A DNA stretch of 64,000 nt from Winogradskyella undariae (GCF_013285155.1 NZ_JABTEL010000004.1:1-64000), one strand, 5' to 3'; counted from the stretch's first letter, positions 36,501-45,655 are shown. Made by a program: numbers and translations. The notes: generated by a model from the sequence alone, not told the origin.

Positions 36501-39077
36501 GAAAAATATAATGTTGGTGAAACGGCTAAATTAACATTCCCTTCAGGTTCTGAAGGAAGAGCATTGGTAAGTATAGAAAATGGTTCAGAAGTATTGCAAC
36601 ATCAATGGGTAAAAACAACCACTGGAGAGACTACTGTTGATATTCCGGTAACACCAGAAATGGCACCAAACGTATTTATCAATATTTCATTATTGCAACC
36701 ACATGCCATTACGTCTAACGATTTACCAATTCGTTTATACGGTGTAATTCCGGTGATGGTAGAAAATCCAGCAACAAAATTAAAGCCTGTAATAAACATG
36801 CCAGATGTTATTCAACCAGAGCAATCTTATAAAATAGAAGTTTCTGAAAAAAATGACAAAGCCATGACGTATACTATTGCAGTTGTTGAAGAAGGCTTAC
36901 TAGATTTAACGCGTTTTAAAACCCCAAATGCTTGGGATAGTTTTTATGCCCGTGAAGCATTAGGTGTAAAAACTTGGGATATTTTCGACGATGTTATTGG
37001 TGCTTATTCAGGTAGTATTGATCAGGTATTTGCTATTGGTGGTGATGGAAGCGCAGCTGGCGGAAAAAACAAAAAAGCAAATCGTTTTAAACCTGTAGTT
37101 ACCTATTTAGGACCTTTTCTTTTAGACAAAGGGCAAACCAAAATACACCAACTTAAAATGCCAAATTATATAGGAGCTGTTCGTACTATGGTTATTGCTG
37201 GTAACAATACAACTGAAGCTTACGGAAGTGCTGAAAAATCAGTTCCGGTTAGAAAACCACTAATGGTATTAGCAACTTTGCCACGTAAATTAAGTCCAGG
37301 TGAAAAAGTAACCCTTCCTGTGACTGTTTTTGCCATGGAAAATAAAGTAAAAAATGTAAAACTATCTTTAAAATTAAGTGATGGAATTACGGTAAAAGGA
37401 AGCGCTACGCAATCTCTAAAATTTGATAAACCAGATGAAAAAATGGTGTATTTTGAATTAGATGTTACCAAAGCAAAAGGTGTAAACACCGTGGAAGTGA
37501 TCGCGACAGGAAATGGTGAAAAATCAACGTACAAAGTAGAGATTGATGTAGAAAATCCTAATCCGTATACGTCTCGTGTTATGGATTATGAACTAGAAGC
37601 TAATGGCAAACAAAATATAGATATTACCACTTTTGGAGTTACAGGAACAAATTCTGCAACCGTAGAATTCTCAACCTTACCACCAATGGATTTTACAGGT
37701 AGGTTACAATACTTGGTTCGTTATCCACACGGCTGTTTAGAGCAAACAACCTCTAGTGTATTCCCTCAATTATTCTTGGGTGATATCTTTGATTTAACGA
37801 CTCAAAAGAAAAAAGAAGTACAGCAAAACATAGAAAAAGGCATTAAGCGCTTGGGTAATTTTCAACAACCTAGCGGAGGAATGAGTTATTGGATGGGAGA
37901 AAGTTCGGCCAATGACTGGGGAACAAGTTACTCAGGTCATTTTATGATTGAAGCAGAGAAAAAAGGATTCGTATTACCGTTAACTTTTAAAAGCAACTGG
38001 ATTGCGTACCAAAAGCAAGCGGCTAGAGATTGGAGACCAAGTTATAAGGTTTACCATTCTGATTTAGCACAAGCCTACCGTTTATACACGTTGGCTTTAG
38101 CAGGTAGTGCCGATTTAGCAAGCATGAATAGGTTGCGTGAGTTTGATGAAATTTCTAACGAAGCAAAATGGCGTTTAGCTGCCGCTTATGCTTTAGCAGG
38201 ACAAAAGGAAGCGAGTGATGCCATTTCAAAATCGGCTAATATCGATTTTCACCCCCCTAAATCTAACTATTATACTTATGGTTCTGTAGATAGAAATAGA
38301 GCTATGGCTTTAGAAACTATGATTATTACCGGTAATCCTAAAGCTAGAGATTTAGCAAAATCTATCGCTAAAGATTTATCTAGCAACCAATGGATGAGCA
38401 CACAAACCACGGCTTATAGTTTATTAGCTATGGGGAAAATGGTTATTAAAAATGGCGGAAAAGATTTAAAATTAAGCTATACTATTAATGGTAAATCAGA
38501 AACTATAGAAACTAAAAATGCTATTGCACAACGTACAGTTTCTATTAAAGACGGAAGCAACGCAATTGCTATAAACAATGCTAAAAATAACTTAGTCTAT
38601 GTGAGAGTGATTAACTCTGGGAAATTAAAATTAGGCGAAGAATTAGCAGAGCAACGTGGCTTTACCATTTCAACGACTTATAAAGATTTACAAGGCAATA
38701 CTATTGATGTAACAAAATTACAACAAGGTCAAGATTTTGTCGCTACAGTTAGCATTTCTAACCTAACAAGTGATTTTGTTAATGATGTTGCTCTAACCCA
38801 AATTTTCCCTTCTGGTTGGGATATTGTAAATACACGATTTACAGATTTTGGAGATACAACCGTAAGTCAGGCTAGATACACAGACATTAGAGATGATCGT
38901 GTAAACTTCTATTTTGATATGAATGCAAAAGGAAGATATGGCACTAAAACATTCTCTGTTATGTTAAACGCATCTTACTTAGGAACCTATTATTTACCAG
39001 GTACACAAGCTGAGGCGATGTACGATAATGATTATTTAGTAAGAAATAAAGGACAGTGGATTACTGTTGAAAAATAA
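33504..39077 (+). CDS. Bacterial alpha-2-macroglobulin lipoprotein
   Basis: The product is 1857 residues. A lipoprotein signal ends FAFSC with Cys19. Ig-like MG domains and a bait-type region follow. The thioester motif is intact: HGCLEQ with Cys1411 and Gln1414, followed by the alpha-toroid (helical) domain and a last MG-like domain. These proteins trap proteases that enter the periplasm. They usually accompany penicillin-binding protein 1C, whose gene lies 3.6 kb downstream here. A patch near residues 457-480 is almost only Asp, Glu and Tyr and looks like an insertion specific to this lineage. Confidence 0.93.
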   Translation: MNIKKHLILLFILAFAFSCKDKTVETDNIFKFRDYISYTTSGLVSVTDPIKISLSDTVSGWEIDKTLPSELVKITPHVQGELKAMNNHTLLFTPDENLESATEYTVNVDLSDIYQNIPSEFEGYTFQFKTITPSFNITTQNLQSYSKAWQYLHAQLRSADIISLEKAKQLVSASQTNKSLKLVWNEANTSSKFFEFKIDSINRLLEDSKIDVQWDGKAIKAENKGENSITIPGKNNFTIVNTDIIQSPEQFLSLNFSDPLLKQQNFSGLVSIQGVRNPKYIVDGNVLKVYPNTKLTGDIRVEVFKGIKSTDGFKLKNPYSEILTFEELKPQVRLISNGTILPNSDNLKFNFEAVSLSKVDVRIIKIFEDNVLQFLQDYNIDNTNQYAIKKVGRRIAKETITLIQDENQNTGKWKAYSIDLSKYLTSDPGAIYRVELSFKKDYSLYNCDSNATTTNIEEDDYYDDYYDDDYYAPQDLSEAEEDQLEERYWDNLSYSYKNTDYRWRDRENPCTNSYYNYEGHTVSQNIISSNLGIIAKQGTDNNYFFAVTNILNTKPESGTKITLYNYQQQELAKGTTDDQGILKIDAKNKAAFAIAIKGKSVSYIKLEDGNSLSLSKFDVSGNRLQRGLKGYIYGERGVWRPGDSLFLTFMLNDNANKLPKRHPVKLEITDPVGKLVYRKISIDNLNHFYDFIVPTSTDYKTGNYNAKVSVGGATFSKSLKIETVKPNRLKIKIDFENEILNNNQPLQGDLNVTWLHGAPAKNLKAEVKVKFASTSTSFKGYKNYVFNDPTRTFDSEETNVFEGNLDEEGNATINSRLNIGRNAPGMLTAQFLVRAFENGGDFSLDAFTMPYAPYQSFVGLQSPKGNSYGSFFTDENQKFDVATVTAEGKPVQRENVEVKVYKIEWRWWWNSSYDNLSSYISSSYHRPVQTFSINTDANGKGHFNLKIPEEERGRYLIRVVDPVSGHATGRTAYFYKNWWSTNPSSDKEAAKMLVFSTDKEKYNVGETAKLTFPSGSEGRALVSIENGSEVLQHQWVKTTTGETTVDIPVTPEMAPNVFINISLLQPHAITSNDLPIRLYGVIPVMVENPATKLKPVINMPDVIQPEQSYKIEVSEKNDKAMTYTIAVVEEGLLDLTRFKTPNAWDSFYAREALGVKTWDIFDDVIGAYSGSIDQVFAIGGDGSAAGGKNKKANRFKPVVTYLGPFLLDKGQTKIHQLKMPNYIGAVRTMVIAGNNTTEAYGSAEKSVPVRKPLMVLATLPRKLSPGEKVTLPVTVFAMENKVKNVKLSLKLSDGITVKGSATQSLKFDKPDEKMVYFELDVTKAKGVNTVEVIATGNGEKSTYKVEIDVENPNPYTSRVMDYELEANGKQNIDITTFGVTGTNSATVEFSTLPPMDFTGRLQYLVRYPHGCLEQTTSSVFPQLFLGDIFDLTTQKKKEVQQNIEKGIKRLGNFQQPSGGMSYWMGESSANDWGTSYSGHFMIEAEKKGFVLPLTFKSNWIAYQKQAARDWRPSYKVYHSDLAQAYRLYTLALAGSADLASMNRLREFDEISNEAKWRLAAAYALAGQKEASDAISKSANIDFHPPKSNYYTYGSVDRNRAMALETMIITGNPKARDLAKSIAKDLSSNQWMSTQTTAYSLLAMGKMVIKNGGKDLKLSYTINGKSETIETKNAIAQRTVSIKDGSNAIAINNAKNNLVYVRVINSGKLKLGEELAEQRGFTISTTYKDLQGNTIDVTKLQQGQDFVATVSISNLTSDFVNDVALTQIFPSGWDIVNTRFTDFGDTTVSQARYTDIRDDRVNFYFDMNAKGRYGTKTFSVMLNASYLGTYYLPGTQAEAMYDNDYLVRNKGQWITVEK

Positions 39078-39099
39078 AGAAAAATTAACTTAACGTCAA

Positions 39100-39197
39100 T
39101 TCGAGTGATTCTGATCTTTTATCAGAATTGTATCGAGAACATTTGTAAATATATCTGTTTCTCGACACAAATTTGAAGCGCTTCAAATTCACTCGAA
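39100..39197. repeat. Cloverleaf-like palindromic intergenic element
   Basis: The closing stem is TTCGAGTGA (39100-39108) with TCACTCGAA (39189-39197). Inside it are three hairpins in a row: TTCTGAT/ATCAGAA (39109-39127), a 12-position stem with one mismatch (39128-39139 with 39159-39170, including CGAGAA/TTCTCG), and a perfect 20-base palindrome AATTTGAAGC/GCTTCAAATT (39170-39189). Similar elements with CGAGTGA ends occur between flavobacterial genes as I recall. It may be a non-autonomous mobile or REP-like sequence. Confidence 0.75.
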
Positions 39198-39309
39198 AAA
39201 GACTTCACCATAAAAAACCATACATAAATTAAAAACTCGCCGTCCGGAAGGCAAGCATGCTAAAAAACAAAACCGCTAAAACAAATGTTTAATCTTAAAT
39301 CACAAAATT

Positions 39310-40161
39310 ATGAAAATCACAAAACAGATTTTAGCGATTGTAATGTTACTGAGTGTAGCATTCGTAACAGCACAACAAAATGCTTATGTAGCCGCAGAAA
39401 GCGGATTATCTCTTAGAGATCAACCAGACGTAGACGGAAAATTATTGAGTAAACTATCTTATGGTGAAGCCATAGGAATATTAGAAAAAACAGAACACAA
39501 ACTCGTTATTCTCGATGGCGGAAAAAAGGTAAGTGGAGAATGGGTAAAAGTGGAAACAAGAAACCATATCGGTTATGTATTTAATGGGTATTTATCACCA
39601 ACTAAGATTTCTAAAACGATAAGGTTTGATTTTAACGCGTTGAATGTCGAATTAAAGAATCTAGCCACTAAAGACTATAAAAGAAACTACAATTTAAAAC
39701 AGTTAGACTCTGCTAAAATTAGTGTTGATCTAGGCGCTTCGCCCGAAGGCAAAAAAATTGTGTTGGTAGATAACGACTATAAACATGTAAGTATTTTTCA
39801 ACGTTACGAGAATAGTATCGCTTTTATAGATACAAACACACCTTGCGATGTTAAAGATTGGACGCAATTTGATTCGGAATGGAAACCTTTAAAACAATTA
39901 ACATCTAATACATTTCAGACTTTAACTTATACCGAAAATGACTGGAAAAAGTTTGTAACCTCAGCTATCGAAGAATTAAAAACAGATATTATAGATCAAT
40001 GTGGTGAAGCATGGTTAACCGAAATAACCAACACAGATAATCTTAAAACGAATCCTGTTGGTTTAGCCACTAACCGCATGTTTTTAAAATTCATCATTAC
40101 CGATTCTGAAAATAATATTACAGAAAAAGTTATTGAATTTGAAATACCTAAAGGTTGTTAA
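39310..40161 (+). CDS. Secreted SH3-domain protein
   Basis: The product is 283 residues with a signal peptide (cleaved after FVTAQ, about residue 21). An SH3-like domain occupies about 25-98: GLSLRDQPDVDGKLLSKL opens it and the GEWVKVET plus IGYVFNGYL strands close it. Bacterial SH3 domains bind peptidoglycan or peptides. The C-terminal 180 residues are unrecognised. It lies between the macroglobulin and PBP1C genes, both of the cell envelope, on the same strand as both. Confidence 0.75.
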   Translation: MKITKQILAIVMLLSVAFVTAQQNAYVAAESGLSLRDQPDVDGKLLSKLSYGEAIGILEKTEHKLVILDGGKKVSGEWVKVETRNHIGYVFNGYLSPTKISKTIRFDFNALNVELKNLATKDYKRNYNLKQLDSAKISVDLGASPEGKKIVLVDNDYKHVSIFQRYENSIAFIDTNTPCDVKDWTQFDSEWKPLKQLTSNTFQTLTYTENDWKKFVTSAIEELKTDIIDQCGEAWLTEITNTDNLKTNPVGLATNRMFLKFIITDSENNITEKVIEFEIPKGC

Positions 40162-40173
40162 TTTGAAAAATTC

Positions 40174-40203
40174 ATCCTGGTAAGTTTTAAAACCTGCCAG
40201 GAT
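40174..40203. terminator. Palindrome/terminator between convergent genes
   Basis: ATCCTGGTAAGTTTT (40174-40188) pairs with AAAACCTGCCAGGAT (40189-40203) with one mismatch and one G-T pair. It lies between the SH3 gene and the convergent CHU_C gene. It shares the core CCTG-N2 to 3-AGTTTTAAAAC with the hairpin at 12775-12802. Confidence 0.7.
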
Positions 40204-40209
40204 TGTATT

Positions 40210-42660
40210 TTAACGTTTCAAACCAAAGTGTCCAACAAATTCTTCTCCATCTAAAACAATTCGGTACCAATAATCTGAAGTCGGTAAATCTTCATTATTA
40301 AATGTACCATCCCAAAATACGTTTCTATTAATAGATGAGAATAATAACTTACCGTATCGGTCAAAAATATAAACTTCTGACGTTCTAAAATACGGAACCA
40401 AATTTAAAGCAAAGAAATCATTCTGACCATCACCATTTGGTGTTATAAATTTTTGTATAAAAAAGTGAAAATAATTCATTACTATGATAACATCACAATC
40501 AAAAGCTTTCACATAAATGGTATAAGAACCAGCATCCATATTAGAAAATATAGAACTAAATTGAAATGAAATACCATCTAATGAATATTCAAAATCTCCA
40601 GAATTAGACATATTTACAATTATTGAGCTGCCATCAGACGTAATGCTTTCTATATTTGGAGTTGGTATTTGTTCTACATAAATCGTTTTTTCAATTGTAA
40701 AGCACCCATCTGTAATTAAAACTTCATAAGTCCCAGCAACGTCAACGGTTTTGAATTCAGTAACCTCACCTGAACTCCATTGATAGGTTGGATTAACGAT
40801 ATCTGAATCTGCTTGCATTACAACCTCATTTCCATCACAGAAACTCAAGAATTCTTCAATAAATTCTATTGGTTGAGCTCCAACTATATCCCAACTACAT
40901 GTGGTGGTATTAAATATTGTAGTTTCCCAACATTCTAAAGTGGGTTGAGCAGGTTGCGCACCCGAAACATCCCATGAGCACGTAATATCATTAAAAGTTG
41001 CTATTTCCCAACATTCTAAATCTGGTTGTACTGGTTGTATTCCGGAAATATCCCAAGTACATGTTATAGTATTGAATATTGTAGTTTCCCAACATTCTAA
41101 AGTAGGTTGAACAGGTTGCGTACCTGAAACATCCCATGAACACGTAATATCATTGAAAGTTGCTATTTCCCAACATTCTAAAGTGGGTTGTGCTGGTTGT
41201 ATTCCTGAAATATCCCAAGTACATGTTGTAGTATTAAATATTGTAGTTTCCCAACATTCTAAAGTAGGTTGAACAGGTTGCGCACCCGAAACATCCCATG
41301 AACACGTAATATCATTAAAAGTTGCTGTTTCCCAACATTCTAAAGCTGGTTGTACTGGTTGTGTCCCTGAAACATCCCAAACACATGTTGTAGAATTAAA
41401 GGTTGCTGTTTCCCAACATTCAATATTTGGTTGTACTGGTTGCGCACCTAAAATATCCCATGTACACGTTATATCATTAAAAGTTGCTATTTCCCAACAT
41501 TCTAAAGTGGGTTGAATAGGCTGCGTTCCATTTATTTCCCAAGTACAGGTATTTGTATTAAAAAATGTAGATTCCCAACACTCCAAACCTACGGGTTCAA
41601 CAGGCTGTGTTCCTACAACCGTCCAACTACACGACAAATCATCAAATGTTGCCGTTTCCCAGCATGCCATTATTGGGGGTGGTGGAGCTTGATTTATTAC
41701 AATTTCATAAACGTCAGAAAACGTTAAGCAGTCAGAATTATTCAAATTTGCAGCATATTCTGCAACTTTAGCTCGGTAATAAGTTGTTGTCGTAATTCCT
41801 GAGACACCTATAGAAGCATTTATTTCACCTGCAAGGTCAGTCCAGTTCACTCCATCATTACTCACTTGCCATTGGTAAAAATGAGTACTAAAAACAGTAT
41901 TATCAGGAATAGCCGTAATGGTATCTGAAAAAGGAGCCTGAGTACTACACATCTCAATAGAGTTTCCAGTGCCATTATCTTCTGTTGCAATTAAGTCCCC
42001 ACAACTTTTAAAGATAATATCGTCTATGGCCAAATCATTACCACAACCACCGGCTCCGTTATTAATAATTTTTAAGATAACAGAAGTTTGACCAGGCAGC
42101 GTTTGAAACACTAAACCATATTGTTCCCAATTCGGAGTAGCGGATCCATAAATATCCCCAGTATTACCATTCGCTAAAAGGCTGGTATTTGTATCATCCC
42201 AAATCTGAAATTCAACATTAACAGGTATCCCGTTTCCACCGCAACCCGAGCTCGGTAAGATATTTATCAACCAAGAAGAAAATTCATACGTTGTGTTTTC
42301 GCACAAACCGCTAACTGCTATGTTATAAAATTCACCTGTTGTAAAACTTGCATTGACAATGAGCGCCTTTCCATTAACGTCTCCTGTGTGATCACTAGGT
42401 AAATTCCACCCATAAGAAAATGTGTTTTGAGAAATGGTATACTCACCATCTTGTGGTCCTGTAGTATTAACAAATGTATACGTCGTAGTGCCTGTGGGTA
42501 AGCCAGGTCCATAATCTGTTCCCGAACCAAAGGTTTCAGAAAAGATAGGATCTCCAGAGTTCCCTTGACAGAATCCTAATTGCCCATGCATTTCTTTTGA
42601 AAATAATAAAGAAATACTAATAAATACAAGTAACTTTAAGTCTAATAATGAATTTCTCAC
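40210..42660 (-). CDS. Secreted Cys-repeat protein with gliding-type C-terminal (CHU_C) domain
   Basis: The product is 816 residues: signal peptide (about 1-26), an N-terminal beta-sandwich (about 30-215) with a jelly-roll pattern ending AIDDIIF, one Ig-like domain (about 225-325), and then ten tandem repeats of 27 residues (about 330-600). An Ig-like stretch follows, and the chain closes with a CHU_C/type B gliding-associated domain (ITPNGDGQNDFF, VYIFDRYGKLLF, WDGTFNNEDL). This domain directs export by the type IX secretion system in Bacteroidota. The protein is likely a surface adhesin. It is encoded opposite to the neighbouring envelope genes. Confidence 0.88.
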   Translation of the reverse strand: MRNSLLDLKLLVFISISLLFSKEMHGQLGFCQGNSGDPIFSETFGSGTDYGPGLPTGTTTYTFVNTTGPQDGEYTISQNTFSYGWNLPSDHTGDVNGKALIVNASFTTGEFYNIAVSGLCENTTYEFSSWLINILPSSGCGGNGIPVNVEFQIWDDTNTSLLANGNTGDIYGSATPNWEQYGLVFQTLPGQTSVILKIINNGAGGCGNDLAIDDIIFKSCGDLIATEDNGTGNSIEMCSTQAPFSDTITAIPDNTVFSTHFYQWQVSNDGVNWTDLAGEINASIGVSGITTTTYYRAKVAEYAANLNNSDCLTFSDVYEIVINQAPPPPIMACWETATFDDLSCSWTVVGTQPVEPVGLECWESTFFNTNTCTWEINGTQPIQPTLECWEIATFNDITCTWDILGAQPVQPNIECWETATFNSTTCVWDVSGTQPVQPALECWETATFNDITCSWDVSGAQPVQPTLECWETTIFNTTTCTWDISGIQPAQPTLECWEIATFNDITCSWDVSGTQPVQPTLECWETTIFNTITCTWDISGIQPVQPDLECWEIATFNDITCSWDVSGAQPAQPTLECWETTIFNTTTCSWDIVGAQPIEFIEEFLSFCDGNEVVMQADSDIVNPTYQWSSGEVTEFKTVDVAGTYEVLITDGCFTIEKTIYVEQIPTPNIESITSDGSSIIVNMSNSGDFEYSLDGISFQFSSIFSNMDAGSYTIYVKAFDCDVIIVMNYFHFFIQKFITPNGDGQNDFFALNLVPYFRTSEVYIFDRYGKLLFSSINRNVFWDGTFNNEDLPTSDYWYRIVLDGEEFVGHFGLKR
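40860..41670 (-). repeat. Ten 81-bp tandem repeats coding Cys-rich units
   Basis: Each unit encodes the pattern ECWE-x-A/T-x-FN-x3-TC-x-WD-x2-G-x-QP-x-QP. Units are 27 residues (the first 28) and contain two cysteines each. In the last six units, two types alternate (ATFNDITC and TTIFNT-x-TC), giving a 162-bp higher-order period. This points to recent duplication of a two-unit block. Confidence 0.88.
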
Positions 42661-42738
42661 GTTTAAATATATAAATATCTTTGTCTAATAATCTTAAATT
42701 TTAAGCAGAAGTTTGGCAAATCAGCTTTTGTATAGTCT

Positions 42739-45090
42739 ATGTATAGGTTAATTAATTTTTTAAAGCGAAATAGAATCAAATCTGTAGTGGTGACATTACT
42801 TTTAATTGCTTATTATTTTTGTTTACCCCACCAATTATTTAAAGATCCGACAGCAACCATTATTACAAGTCGATCTAATGAATTATTAGGCGCATTAATT
42901 GCAGAAGATGGCCAATGGCGTTTTCCTGCTAATGATAGTGTTCCTGATAAATTCAAAATTTGTATTCTTCAATTTGAAGACGAATACTTCTACAAACATC
43001 CTGGTTTTAATCCTGTTTCAATATTTAAAGCTCTTAAACAAAATTTAAACTCAGGATCTGTAAAACGAGGAGGAAGTACTATAACGCAGCAAGTTATTAG
43101 ACTCTCTAGAAAAGGACAATCACGTACTTACTTTGAAAAACTGAAAGAACTTATTCTTGCCACACGATTAGAATTTAGATTGTCTAAAGATGAAATTTTA
43201 AACCTCTATGCGAGTCACGCACCATTTGGAGGAAATGTTGTTGGTATAGATGCTGCAGCATGGCGCTATTTTAATAGAAATGCTTCTAATTTATCTTGGG
43301 CCGAAAGTGCAACTTTAGCCGTTTTACCTAATGCCCCTAGTTTAATTTACCCTGGAAAAAATCAGAAGCGATTGTTAGACAAGCGGAATAGATTATTAAA
43401 AAAACTTTATGACAACGCAACGATCGACGAACTAACCTATAAATTATCTATTGCAGAAGGTTTACCACAAAGACCATATCCTTTACCACAAATCACACCC
43501 CATTTGTTACAAAAAGTAGCTAAAAGTAATAGAGGTGAACGCGTAAAAACAACCATTAATATTAATTTACAAGAACAGACTAATACTATTGTAGAACAGC
43601 ATTATAATCTATTAAAACAAAACGAAATTCATAATCTTTCAGTTTTAGTTTTAGATGTAAAAACAAGAGAAGTCCTAACTTATATAGGTAATTCTCCAAC
43701 GGATAAAGCCCATCAAAATAGTGTTGATATTATTGATAAACCAAGAAGTACTGGTAGTGTTTTAAAACCTTTTTTATATGCAGCAATGTTAGATGCTGGC
43801 GATTTATTACCAAATACTTTAGTTGCAGATGTACCAACTCAGTTTGGAAGTTATCAACCCGAAAATTATAACAAAACTTACGACGGAGCTGTACATGCTA
43901 ACGAAGCTTTATCACGTTCATTAAATGTACCCGCAGTAAGAATGCTTCAAGAGTTTGGACTCGATCGTTTTTACCATTACCTAAAAGCACTTCAACTTAA
44001 AGATTTAAAATACAACACCAATCATTACGGTTTATCTCTTGTGCTTGGAGGTGCAGAAAGCAACCTTTGGGACTTGTGTAAAAGTTATGCCGGCATGGCC
44101 TCTACATTAAACCATTTTAATGCGAATTCTAGTCAATATTACTCAAACGAGTTCACACAACCCGTTTTCGATTCGAAAGAAAATGTTGATTTCGGCAAAT
44201 TATCGAAAGAAAAAAATGTTTTTGACGCCGCTTCCGTATATTTAACGTTTGAAAGCATGAAACAAGTTAATCGGCCAGAAAGCGATGAAAGTTGGGAATA
44301 TTACGACTCTTCTCAAGAGATTGCTTGGAAAACTGGAACAAGTTTTGGCTTTAGAGATGCTTGGGCAATTGGTACAACTAAAGATTATGTTGTTGGTGTT
44401 TGGGTTGGTAATGCAGATGGAGAAGGAAGACCCGGTTTAGTCGGTGTACAAACTGCTGCTCCTATTCTATTTGATGTTTTTGACCTATTACCAAAGAGCA
44501 ATTGGTTTGCAAAACCCTATGACGAAATGCTAGAGGTAAGCATCTGTAAGAAAAGTGGCTATAGAGCTTCTACTATTTGTGATGATACAGAAATGCGATA
44601 CATTCAAGCTAGTGGAAAAAAAACACAAGCCTGTCCATTTCATGAATTAGTCCATTTAGATAGTTCAGAACAGTATCAAGTAAATTCATCTTGCGAAGCC
44701 ATTTCAAATATCACTAACAAAGCGTGGTTTATATTACCACCTTTACAAGCTTATTATTACAAGACTAAAAACCCTTTTTACAAACCCTTACCTCCATACC
44801 GGTCTGATTGTGCCGAATCTACTGGAGTTTCTATGGAATTTATTTATCCCAATCAACAAAGCACTATTTATTTACCTAAAGATTTTGATGGAAAAACAAA
44901 CGATCTCATCTTAAAAGTAGCCCTTTCTAAACCAGAGTTAGAACTCTATTGGTATATTGATAATCAATACATAGGAAGCACAAAGGATATTCACGATATG
45001 GCCATTTTACCAAGTCCTGGTGAACATATTATAACGGTTACAGACGAACTAGGAAATGAATTAAAACATCGAATTACGATTTCGGAGTAA
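42739..45090 (+). CDS. pbpC: Penicillin-binding protein 1C
   Basis: The product is 783 residues with one membrane anchor (about 14-30). The glycosyltransferase GT51 domain carries FEDEYFYKHPGF with Glu80 and GGSTITQQV. The transpeptidase domain carries STGSVLKP (Ser340, Lys343), SLN (394-396) and KTGTS (531-535). A PBP1C-type C-terminal beta domain closes it. It makes and crosslinks peptidoglycan, and is usually encoded beside the alpha-2-macroglobulin gene so that periplasmic protease defence and wall repair are linked. TATCTTTG at 42676-42683 could be its -7 box. Confidence 0.95.
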   Translation: MYRLINFLKRNRIKSVVVTLLLIAYYFCLPHQLFKDPTATIITSRSNELLGALIAEDGQWRFPANDSVPDKFKICILQFEDEYFYKHPGFNPVSIFKALKQNLNSGSVKRGGSTITQQVIRLSRKGQSRTYFEKLKELILATRLEFRLSKDEILNLYASHAPFGGNVVGIDAAAWRYFNRNASNLSWAESATLAVLPNAPSLIYPGKNQKRLLDKRNRLLKKLYDNATIDELTYKLSIAEGLPQRPYPLPQITPHLLQKVAKSNRGERVKTTININLQEQTNTIVEQHYNLLKQNEIHNLSVLVLDVKTREVLTYIGNSPTDKAHQNSVDIIDKPRSTGSVLKPFLYAAMLDAGDLLPNTLVADVPTQFGSYQPENYNKTYDGAVHANEALSRSLNVPAVRMLQEFGLDRFYHYLKALQLKDLKYNTNHYGLSLVLGGAESNLWDLCKSYAGMASTLNHFNANSSQYYSNEFTQPVFDSKENVDFGKLSKEKNVFDAASVYLTFESMKQVNRPESDESWEYYDSSQEIAWKTGTSFGFRDAWAIGTTKDYVVGVWVGNADGEGRPGLVGVQTAAPILFDVFDLLPKSNWFAKPYDEMLEVSICKKSGYRASTICDDTEMRYIQASGKKTQACPFHELVHLDSSEQYQVNSSCEAISNITNKAWFILPPLQAYYYKTKNPFYKPLPPYRSDCAESTGVSMEFIYPNQQSTIYLPKDFDGKTNDLILKVALSKPELELYWYIDNQYIGSTKDIHDMAILPSPGEHIITVTDELGNELKHRITISE

Positions 45091-45142
45091 TAACTTTCAT
45101 GAGTAAATCCCTATTTTTGCAGAAATAAATCAACTTATCATT

Positions 45143-45580
45143 ATGGGAACTATTCAATTTATACATTCAAAATGGGCATATTTAGTACTTTTAGTATTAG
45201 TACTTGCTACATTTAACGCACTTATTAAATTTTTTGGAGATAAAGAATTTGATGCTAAAGATTTTAGATTATCTCTATTTGCTCTCATAACAATGCACAT
45301 TCAATTGCTACTTGGAATTGTTTTATTTTTTATGAAAGATTACTTCTCATTAATAGAACAAGTTGGTGGAATGGGAAAATTAATGGGTAACAAAGCATTA
45401 AGAAACCTTGTTGTAGAGCACCCACTTACAATGCTTATTGCGATAGCTTTATTAACAATCGGTTATTCTAAACACAAAAAGAAATTGACATCTAGATCTA
45501 AATTTAAAATGTTGGCTATTTTTTATACGCTAGCTTTAGTATTAGTATTAGCTAAAATACCTTGGAGTATTTGGTTTTAA
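45143..45580 (+). CDS. Small four-helix membrane protein, possible cytochrome b type
   Basis: The product is 145 residues with four membrane segments (about 12-27, 44-65, 92-108 and 120-140). Histidines lie in or near the helices (HSKW, TMHIQLLLG, EHPLTM), an arrangement compatible with haem b binding, although this is not proved. Relatives are common in Bacteroidota and often annotated only as cytochrome B. TATTTTTG at 45112-45119 may be the -7 box. A strong terminator follows. Confidence 0.68.
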   Translation: MGTIQFIHSKWAYLVLLVLVLATFNALIKFFGDKEFDAKDFRLSLFALITMHIQLLLGIVLFFMKDYFSLIEQVGGMGKLMGNKALRNLVVEHPLTMLIAIALLTIGYSKHKKKLTSRSKFKMLAIFYTLALVLVLAKIPWSIWF

Positions 45581-45600
45581 ATTTCAAATTATAACACATA

Positions 45601-45637
45601 AAAAAAGCGTCTAGAAATTATTTCTAGACGCTTTTTT
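45601..45637. terminator. Strong bidirectional terminator
   Basis: A 17-pair perfect stem (45601-45617 with 45621-45637; AAAAAAGCGTCTAGAAA and its complement) with a TTA loop lies between two convergent genes. The AGCGTCTA core recurs in the terminator at 57645. Confidence 0.9.
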
Positions 45638-45655
45638 TATAATGTAATAAGTTGA

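Noticed and set aside
40860-41670. CRISPR-like array
   Set aside because: The period is 81 bases, coding, without constant repeats and unique spacers; it is a protein repeat.
41512-41727. Plus-strand frame across the Cys repeats
   Set aside because: It arises from the repeat composition and is inside a well-supported CHU_C gene.
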